Positions 4,666 through 9,563 of a stretch of 9,563 nucleotides of DNA are shown here, piece after piece. The translations under genes and the position numbers were made by a program. The first letter of the stretch is position 1. Every line of letters begins with the position of its first letter. The stretch covers positions 1 through 9,563 of the forward strand of contig CAMOCI010000016.1 of the NCBI GenBank assembly GCA_946610635.1, written 5' to 3'. Below the pieces are notes generated by a model that did no database searches, was not told where the DNA came from, and saw only the letters and a list, made by a program, of their open reading frames with translations. This DNA is from an uncultured Clostridia bacterium. Lineage in GTDB: Bacteria; Bacillota; Clostridia; Christensenellales; UBA1242.

Positions 4666-5562
4666 TTAATTCTCTTTAACTTCACTGTTTTCTTGTTCTT
4701 TTGGAAATTCTTGCTCATTTTTGATTTCTTTAGCATCAGTATTAGCAGTTTGAGTAACTGCTGTTTTTTTACTGCTAACAATATGTGACAATTTTCTTAT
4801 ACCCATTGCACAAAGCAAAACTATGTAACCAGCAAGTGAAAAGCCAAAAAGATAGCTGACAAGGAATAAGAAATAATTGATTTCTTGTATTTTATCTAAA
4901 ATAACCAACTCACATTTGTAATATGGACTTATAAAGAACATGTTAAATGTTTGATTAATTCCAACAAAATGCCAAACTATATCCATAAGTAACGCACTCA
5001 AACAAAGTACTCCAAAAACTGCCATCGCTTTTAGCATTGTTTTGTGTTTATACTCAACTCTGCCAGTAATATGCATAAACACACCCATAACAAACATTGC
5101 TCCATGATGAATCATGGTTTGTATATTTATACCTACTGTGCTTACAAACACTGTATTTGGATAAAACATAACAATTAATCCAGCAAACAAGCCAAATGTT
5201 CCCATAAAGCTACATAGCCATTTTGATAATTTGTTTTCTTTTAATATACCAATTAAAAGCAAAATATACATTGGTGTTGAACAGAATTGAAATGGGAATG
5301 CATACCATTGATAACTCCATGTATCTGTACTTGGTGTATAAGAATAATTAAGTTGCTTATATAATTCTAATACTATTAAAACAATAGCTACAATAAGTGT
5401 TATCAATCTAAATTTTTTGCTACTGATTTTTTTACAAATCAGTATAACCAAAACTGTTGCACAAATCATTAATCCCAAAAAAAGTAAGTGAAACCATCCA
5501 TAAGGTGTTGGTTTTGCCATTTGGCCATCTAATGCAGATAATATTTTCTCAAAAAAATTCAT
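4666..5562 (-). CDS. YwaF/TMEM164-family integral membrane protein (second of pair)
   Basis: A 298-residue multi-pass membrane protein with about six to seven hydrophobic segments. It matches the YwaF/TIGR02206 (TMEM164-like) pattern: an early FHLLFLGLM, a helix ending LELYKQLN (65-72), the FPFQFCSTPMY motif with Cys94, and an IHHGAMFVMG motif with His152-His153. Human TMEM164, a distant family member, has been reported as a membrane acyltransferase of ether phospholipids relying on conserved Cys and His. A similar lipid acyl-transfer role here is only a hypothesis. After the last helix a hydrophilic tail of about 40 residues is acidic (DAKEIKNEQEFPKEQENSE). The ATG (5562-5560) overlaps the stop of the upstream paralogue by one base (TAATG), and its AAAGGAG lies within that gene, so translation is probably coupled. 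It is the last gene of the operon. Confidence 0.82.
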   Translation of the reverse strand: MNFFEKILSALDGQMAKPTPYGWFHLLFLGLMICATVLVILICKKISSKKFRLITLIVAIVLIVLELYKQLNYSYTPSTDTWSYQWYAFPFQFCSTPMYILLLIGILKENKLSKWLCSFMGTFGLFAGLIVMFYPNTVFVSTVGINIQTMIHHGAMFVMGVFMHITGRVEYKHKTMLKAMAVFGVLCLSALLMDIVWHFVGINQTFNMFFISPYYKCELVILDKIQEINYFLFLVSYLFGFSLAGYIVLLCAMGIRKLSHIVSSKKTAVTQTANTDAKEIKNEQEFPKEQENSEVKEN

Positions 5563-6329
5563 TATTTCTCCTTTGTAAGCCTATTTCTTTTTTTTAAGCA
5601 TTTTTTTCTTTTTAATTTATAACTTGACAAGTTTAACATAAAATTAACAAAACATGCAAGCATTCCACCCATTAGTCCTATCATAAACAAAATAGCAGTA
5701 TATATAATCTGACCTGCATTTTGTCTTAAACTCTCCATAAAGCCTATATTGCTAACTAAAATGTTACAATAGTTTGCACCAGTTAAATGTGCAACTGGAA
5801 CGGCAATAATTGCATATAACATCAAACCTATTAAAACATGAATTAAACTTTCTTTATATAAATTTAATAGTTTTAATGATAAGCCGACAGGCAAATATAA
5901 CATTGCCAAATGATGATAAAAAAATGTGTGAAAAGTGCCAAAACTAGCAAATAAATTTTGTGTAGCATTGCCTATAATTGAATCTGGATTTACATAAAAT
6001 AGCAAAAAAAGCCAAAGTGAACAAACAAAACTCATTGTTTTGCCAAATTGTTGCAATTTACCTTTTGCAAAAACAGAAAGTGGAAAAAAGTAAATAAACA
6101 AACTACAAAAATGTAACGGTAAAGTGTAATAATCATAACCATCAACTATTGCTTTTATTTGTTTGATTAATTCTAATAATAACATTAAACATGTTATAAC
6201 TATTAGTGGTATTTTTCTTATCTTTTCTGTTTTATTATGTAATACAAACCATAATAATGTTGTGATAAGAATAATTGTGAGTAGAGCGATTGGTAAAACT
6301 AAAATATCGCTTTTGCTCCAAATAAACAT
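5562..6329 (-). CDS. YwaF/TMEM164-family integral membrane protein (first of pair)
   Basis: A 255-residue multi-pass membrane protein, a divergent paralogue of the gene that follows it. Shared landmarks in the same order are LELIKQIKA (52-60, against LELYKQLN), LPLHFCSLFIY with Cys75 (against FPFQFCSTPMY), and FYHHLAM with His139-His140 (against IHHGAM). The spacing from Cys to the HH pair is similar: 64 residues here, 58 in the partner. One visible difference is His73 just before the Cys motif, where the partner has Gln92. About six to seven hydrophobic segments are seen. The C-terminal tail after the last helix is very basic (KLKRKKCLKKRNRLTKEK), opposite in charge to the partner's tail. 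The ATG at 6329 has AAGGAG at 6335-6340, and 25 nt separate it from the yqeY stop. Function in bacteria is unknown; a role in membrane lipid metabolism is inference. Confidence 0.8.
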   Translation of the reverse strand: MFIWSKSDILVLPIALLTIILITTLLWFVLHNKTEKIRKIPLIVITCLMLLLELIKQIKAIVDGYDYYTLPLHFCSLFIYFFPLSVFAKGKLQQFGKTMSFVCSLWLFLLFYVNPDSIIGNATQNLFASFGTFHTFFYHHLAMLYLPVGLSLKLLNLYKESLIHVLIGLMLYAIIAVPVAHLTGANYCNILVSNIGFMESLRQNAGQIIYTAILFMIGLMGGMLACFVNFMLNLSSYKLKRKKCLKKRNRLTKEK

Positions 6330-6354
6330 AATTTCTCCTTAGTATATTATTTTG

Positions 6355-6777
6355 TTACATAGTTTTTAAAACTTCTTGTACATCTCTCATATCACACTTG
6401 CCAGCAAAATTTGCTTTAAAGTGTTTCATAACACTGCCGATAGATTTATCATAAAGTTTTTCTATTTCTGATTTAATATCTTGTTTGCTCATCATTTGTG
6501 GCAAATATACTTTAATAGCTTCTTGCTGTGCTAATATATCTTTAACACTTTCTTCTCTGCCAGCTTTTTTATAGATTTCAAGTTCTTCATCAAGTTCTTT
6601 AACTGCTTTTTGAATAACTTGTATCATATCAGCATCAGTAATTTCTTTGCCTTGTGCTTTTAACTCTATGCCAGCAAGCATGTACTTATTCATAATCATA
6701 CTATAAGCTGTTCTTTTGCTTTCATTATGCTCTTTTAGCGCTTGCATATTTGCTTTTTTGATTTCATCAATAATCAT
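6355..6777 (-). CDS. yqeY: GatB/YqeY domain-containing protein
   Basis: This 140-residue protein has the usual full length of the YqeY family. YqeY resembles the C-terminal, tRNA-contacting part of the GatB subunit of the aspartyl/glutamyl-tRNA amidotransferase and occurs mostly as a free protein of unclear function. Seen: an N-terminal helical half (ALKEHNESKRTAYSMIMNKY), the GKEITDADMIQVIQKAVKE helix, YKKAGREE, an EAIKVYLPQMMSKQDI segment, and the C-terminal IGSVMKHFKANFAGKCDMRDV motif (about residues 113-133) characteristic of the family. The ATG at 6777 has AGGAG overlapping the TAG stop of glyQS, so the two are probably co-translated. The context beside a tRNA synthetase fits a tRNA-linked role but does not prove it. 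Confidence 0.93.
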   Translation of the reverse strand: MIIDEIKKANMQALKEHNESKRTAYSMIMNKYMLAGIELKAQGKEITDADMIQVIQKAVKELDEELEIYKKAGREESVKDILAQQEAIKVYLPQMMSKQDIKSEIEKLYDKSIGSVMKHFKANFAGKCDMRDVQEVLKTM

Positions 6778-6786
6778 AATTTACTC

Positions 6787-8172
6787 CTATTTTGTTAATC
6801 TTGAAAATAAATATTGTTCAATCTCATCAATTTTAATTGTATCTTGTTTCATAGTGTCACGATCACGAACTGTAACTGTACCTTTTTCAAGCGTATCAAA
6901 GTCTATTGTAACGCAGTAAGGTGTACCAATTTCGTCTTCACGGCGATACCTTTTACCAATGCTGCCGGCTTCATCATAAGTTGCCATAAAGTTTGCTTGC
7001 AATCTTTTGTAAACTTCTTTTGCTTTTTCACTTAAATTTTTTTGAAGTGGAAGCACTGCAACTTTGTATGGTGCAATATGTGGTGCAAAATGCATAACAA
7101 CACGTGTTTCGCCGTCTTCAAGTTCTTCTTCATCATAAGCTTCACAAAGCACAGCAAGTACAAGTCTATCACAACCAATAGAATATTCGATGTCATTTGG
7201 TACGTATTTCTCATTTGTAATAGGGTCTAGATACAACATGCTTTTACCACTAAATTCTTGATGACGTGATAAGTCCCAATCAGAGCGATTATGAATACCA
7301 TTAAGTTCATTCCAACCCATAGGGAATAAGTATTGAATATCACACGCTGCTTTTGCATAATGTGCAAGTTTATCGTGGTCCTTAAATCTTAAATGTTCTG
7401 CACTTAAACCAACACTTGTTGCAAACTCCCATGCCTTTTGTTTATATTCGTTATAATACTTTTCGCCATCTTCTTCTTTACAAAAAAATTGATGCTCCAT
7501 TTGTTCAAACTCTATTGTTCTAAAAATAAAGTTACCCGGTGTAATTTCATTTCTAAACGCTTTACCAATTTGAGCAATACCAAAAGGAACTTTTGCTCTT
7601 GTTGATCTTTGTACGTTTAAAAAGTTTACAAACTCACCTTGCGCCGTTTCTGGTCTTAAATAAATAATATCTTGGTTATCTTCTGTAACACCACGCTTTG
7701 TAGAAAACATAAGATTAAAGTTTTTAATTTCTGTAAAATCACACTTTCCACAATTTGGACATTTTATTTGATTCTCAACAATGTATTTATACATTTCTTC
7801 TTTACTCATAGCATCAACTTTCATGTCTTCTATGCCATGCTTTTTGTTATATTCTTCAATCAAATTATCTGCTCTGTGCCTTGTTTTACAGTTTCTACAA
7901 TCCATTTTAGGGTCAGAAAATGATGCTGTATGACCCGATGCATCCCAAACTCTACTATTCATAAGAATGGCTGCATCAACGCCATAGCTGTTATCTGCTT
8001 GTTGAACAAACATTTTCCACCATGCTTTTTTTATATTATTTTTAAGTTCTACACCTATTGGACCATAATCCCAAGTATTACCCATACCACCATAAATTTC
8101 ACTACCCTGAAATATAAAACCCCTGTTTTTACATAAATTTACTATTTTGTCTAAATTCTCTAATTTTTTCAT
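6787..8172 (-). CDS. glyQS: Glycine--tRNA ligase, single-chain dimeric type
   Basis: This 461-residue class II synthetase charges tRNA-Gly with glycine. It is the eukaryote/archaea-like homodimeric form (also in Staphylococcus and Thermus), not the two-subunit GlyQ/GlyS form. Seen: the N-terminal GFIFQGSEIYGGMGNTWDYG; two Cys pairs (CRNC at 92-95, CPNC at 138-141) likely forming a metal or structural site; LRPETAQG (172-179); motif 2 around FRNEITPGNF (206-215) with FRTIEFEQMEHQFF; motif 3 IEYSIGCDRLVLAVL (about 328-342, Arg336); and an anticodon-binding domain from about 361 (APYKVAVLPL, RYRREDEIGTPYCVTID, GTVTVRDRD). Motif 3 reads EYS where many GlyRS have EPS. The ATG at 8172 has AGAGGT a few bases upstream and starts 9 nt after the radC stop. 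No T-box leader is visible directly upstream, so it appears to depend on the operon promoter. Confidence 0.97.
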   Translation of the reverse strand: MKKLENLDKIVNLCKNRGFIFQGSEIYGGMGNTWDYGPIGVELKNNIKKAWWKMFVQQADNSYGVDAAILMNSRVWDASGHTASFSDPKMDCRNCKTRHRADNLIEEYNKKHGIEDMKVDAMSKEEMYKYIVENQIKCPNCGKCDFTEIKNFNLMFSTKRGVTEDNQDIIYLRPETAQGEFVNFLNVQRSTRAKVPFGIAQIGKAFRNEITPGNFIFRTIEFEQMEHQFFCKEEDGEKYYNEYKQKAWEFATSVGLSAEHLRFKDHDKLAHYAKAACDIQYLFPMGWNELNGIHNRSDWDLSRHQEFSGKSMLYLDPITNEKYVPNDIEYSIGCDRLVLAVLCEAYDEEELEDGETRVVMHFAPHIAPYKVAVLPLQKNLSEKAKEVYKRLQANFMATYDEAGSIGKRYRREDEIGTPYCVTIDFDTLEKGTVTVRDRDTMKQDTIKIDEIEQYLFSRLTK

Positions 8173-8181
8173 ATTTACCTC

Positions 8182-8955
8182 TTATTTTATTTCTATAATA
8201 TTTGCTTTAAACATGTTTTCACATTCTTTACTATATCTTGAAATATAGCCTTCTTTTGCAAAACTATAATAATTTTCTGCGCTGTCAACAATTATATGGT
8301 CATAAAGTAAGATACCACTAACATTAAACGACATGAAAAACTTTTTAGTTGTTGCTTTATCCTCATCACTAGGGTCACATGACCCAGCAGGATGATTATG
8401 CAGTAGCACAACTTTTTTTGCTTTAAGTTTTACCGCATATTGCACTGCATCTTGCATATTAATAGAAACTTGTGAATTTCCACCAAAAGCTACAATTCTA
8501 TGCCCTATTGTTTTGTTGCCGTTATCTAAACAAATTATATAAAACTCTTCACTAGGCAAATGATATATACATTGACCCAAATAATTAAATACATCTTCTG
8601 GACAAGTAATATATGTTTTTGGCTCTAATTTGCTAATTTTATAATTCCTAAAAATTAATGGAATTGACGTTAAAAAGTTTGCAATACGTGGAGTAACTCC
8701 CTTAACTTTTAATAACTGGTCTGGCGTTGCTTCCAAAACATTAGCAAGAGAACCAAACTCTTCTATTAAGAGATGACCAAGTGGGTTTGTATCTCGCCTA
8801 CTAACAACCATGGTAAGCATATATTCTAAAACATTATAATCTTCTGCTTCTGCAAATCTTGAATCTTGCAATCTTTTTGTTAGCCTTTGCCTATGACCCT
8901 CATGCAAATTTAAAGTTGACATATCAACTTTGTAATTATTATCCTTAAATCTCAT
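8182..8955 (-). CDS. radC: RadC-family (UPF0758) JAMM-domain protein
   Basis: This 257-residue protein has the two-part RadC architecture. The N-terminal half contains GHRQRLTKRL (20-29) and a helix-hairpin-helix-like region (about 67-95, FGSLANVLEATPDQLLKVKG). The C-terminal JAB/JAMM metalloprotease-like domain (about 113-235) carries the zinc-binding HNHPAGSCDPSDED signature (His186, His188, Asp199), an upstream acidic residue in PSEEFYIICLD, and DHIIV further on. The usual metal ligands look intact. RadC was once linked to DNA repair, but that phenotype was later attributed to another gene, and its cellular role remains unsettled. The start is the ATG at 8955, with only a weak GAGAG upstream; the next Met (residue 12) has no better site. 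It is the first gene of the operon and shares a 220-bp upstream region with the divergent degV-like gene. Confidence 0.92.
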   Translation of the reverse strand: MRFKDNNYKVDMSTLNLHEGHRQRLTKRLQDSRFAEAEDYNVLEYMLTMVVSRRDTNPLGHLLIEEFGSLANVLEATPDQLLKVKGVTPRIANFLTSIPLIFRNYKISKLEPKTYITCPEDVFNYLGQCIYHLPSEEFYIICLDNGNKTIGHRIVAFGGNSQVSINMQDAVQYAVKLKAKKVVLLHNHPAGSCDPSDEDKATTKKFFMSFNVSGILLYDHIIVDSAENYYSFAKEGYISRYSKECENMFKANIIEIK

Positions 8956-9027
8956 AATCTCTCATATAATATCTATGACACAAGCCATATTTATTAATTA
9001 TATAAAATAATATTATAAAAAGCAAAC

Positions 9028-9039
9028 AAAAACGTTTTT
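9028..9039. repeat. Palindrome AAAAACGTTTTT between radC and degV-like gene
   Basis: A perfect 12-bp palindrome extends imperfectly to AACAAAAACG/TTTTTTGTT (about 9025-9043). It lies between the two divergent genes and could be an operator, but A/T-run palindromes arise easily here. It does not fit the Gram-positive LexA box (GAAC-N4-GTTC). Apart from it and the degV promoter, the 8956-9176 intergenic region shows no gene. A possible minus-strand -10 TATAAT (8997-9002) for radC has only a poor -35 (TTGCTT, 9020-9025). Confidence 0.3.
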
Positions 9040-9121
9040 TGTTACTTAAAAAATTTGTACAATTATAAATTAAGAAATATAAAATTTTTACAAAATAACA
9101 CAAACATATCGGTATGCAAGA

Positions 9122-9149
9122 TTGACAAAAAAATATTTATTGATATAAT
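9122..9149 (+). promoter_or_regulatory. Consensus promoter of the degV-like gene
   Basis: A perfect TTGACA (9122-9127) and a perfect TATAAT (9144-9149) are separated by 16 nt. Start is predicted near 9156, giving a leader of about 20 nt that includes the TTTAGGAGA ribosome binding site. By sequence it is the strongest promoter in the window. Confidence 0.85.
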
Positions 9150-9176
9150 AATTATATAACAAGTTTAGGAGATTAA

Positions 9177-9563
9177 ATGAAAATTAAGATTACAGTTGAT
9201 AGCACAGCAGATTTATCTAAAGAATTATGCGTGAAGTATAATATTGACGTTTTACCACTTTCAGTATCTTTGGCTGAAAGTATATATCAAGATGGTGTTG
9301 ATATTACGCCGGACATGATTTATGAACATGTTATAAAAACAAAACAACTGCCCAAAACAAGTGCTGTTAATTATATAACTTACAAAGAAAAATTTGAAAC
9401 TATTATCAATCAGGGCTACGATGCAATAATTCACTTTAACATTTCAAAAGATATGAGTGTTACTCATCAAAATGCAAAAATGGCAGCAGAAGAACTTAAA
9501 AATGTTTATGTTATTGACAGTCAAACACTTTCTACCGGCACAGCTTTGCAAGCAATCTACGCA
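9177..9563 (+). CDS. DegV-family fatty-acid-binding protein, C-terminus cut off by window edge
   Basis: The first 129 codons of a DegV-family protein; full members are about 280 residues. DegV proteins bind a fatty acid in a deep pocket, and some (FakB) present it to the FakA kinase for phospholipid synthesis. Seen: KITVDSTADLS (4-14), the YQDGVDIT segment (37-44), the LPKTSAVN pocket motif (58-65, Thr61/Ser62), the segment IIHFNISKDMSVTHQNA (84-100), and VYVIDSQTLSTG further on. The usual ISSxLSGTY pattern is altered to ISKDMSVTH: the second Ser, the Gly and the Tyr are replaced, while Ser90 and Ser94 remain. The ATG is supported by AGGAGA at 6-11 nt and by a consensus promoter. No fakA is visible in the window, so the FakB role is only a family possibility. 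Confidence 0.93.
   Translation, partial: MKIKITVDSTADLSKELCVKYNIDVLPLSVSLAESIYQDGVDITPDMIYEHVIKTKQLPKTSAVNYITYKEKFETIINQGYDAIIHFNISKDMSVTHQNAKMAAEELKNVYVIDSQTLSTGTALQAIYA

Noticed and set aside
7672..8136. Plus-strand frames opposite glyQS.
   Set aside because: The opposite strand encodes a fully conserved GlyRS with all motifs. These frames have no ribosome binding sites or recognisable features.
9025..9043. SOS (LexA/DinR) box in front of radC.
   Set aside because: The palindrome AAAAACGTTTTT lacks the GAAC-N4-GTTC pattern of the Gram-positive LexA site, and RadC is no longer a firm SOS gene.
1..9563. A novel defence island, prophage or transposon.
   Set aside because: No transposase, integrase, nuclease-helicase cluster, terminal repeats, att sites or tRNA were seen, and base and codon use look uniform along the window.

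Overview
The window reads as a stretch of chromosome from a low-GC, Gram-positive-type bacterium, most likely an uncultured member of the Clostridia. The evidence is strong AT bias (roughly 30% GC or lower by eye), AAGGAG-type ribosome binding sites, sigma-A-like TTGACA/TATAAT promoters, a CIRCE-like heat-shock operator, a single-chain GlyRS, YqeY, a DegV-family protein and YwaF-type membrane proteins. Nearly all stops are TAA, with one TAG, and Trp is encoded by TGG, so the standard code applies. I see no mobile element, CRISPR array, tRNA or rRNA.

Left part (1-3000). A small two-helix membrane protein runs off the left edge on the minus strand. Next on the plus strand is an Hsp20 small heat-shock protein behind a near-consensus promoter whose start site lies inside a CIRCE-like (HrcA) operator, with phased A-tracts just upstream. 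This Hsp20 carries a Cys/His-rich insertion inside its alpha-crystallin domain. The region after it holds three inverted repeats and a bidirectional terminator shared with a convergent MarR-type regulator. The regulator is divergent from a predicted surface lipoprotein with a Big2 Ig-like domain.

Middle (3000-4665). Two plus-strand genes, each with its own promoter, encode a classical short-chain dehydrogenase and a tail-anchored J-domain protein. An 11-bp perfect dyad sits on the predicted start point of the J-domain gene and may also terminate the dehydrogenase transcript. A second bidirectional terminator (4623-4650) separates this part from the convergent operon.

Right part (4666-8955, minus strand). 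A compact five-gene cluster runs radC - glyQS - yqeY - ywaF-like 1 - ywaF-like 2, with gaps of 9, 9 and 25 nt and a 1-nt stop/start overlap. It joins a RadC-family JAMM protein and tRNA-charging functions to two adjacent, divergent TMEM164/YwaF-family membrane proteins. The last two share a Cys...His-His signature but have oppositely charged C-terminal tails.

Right edge (9122-9563). A strong promoter drives a DegV-family fatty-acid-binding protein truncated by the window end.

Most genes are ordinary core or lineage genes. The items most worth following are the Cys-rich Hsp20 with its control region, the tandem YwaF/TMEM164 pair, and the hairpin-rich segment between hsp20 and marR. I did not find a convincing new multi-gene defence or mobile system.
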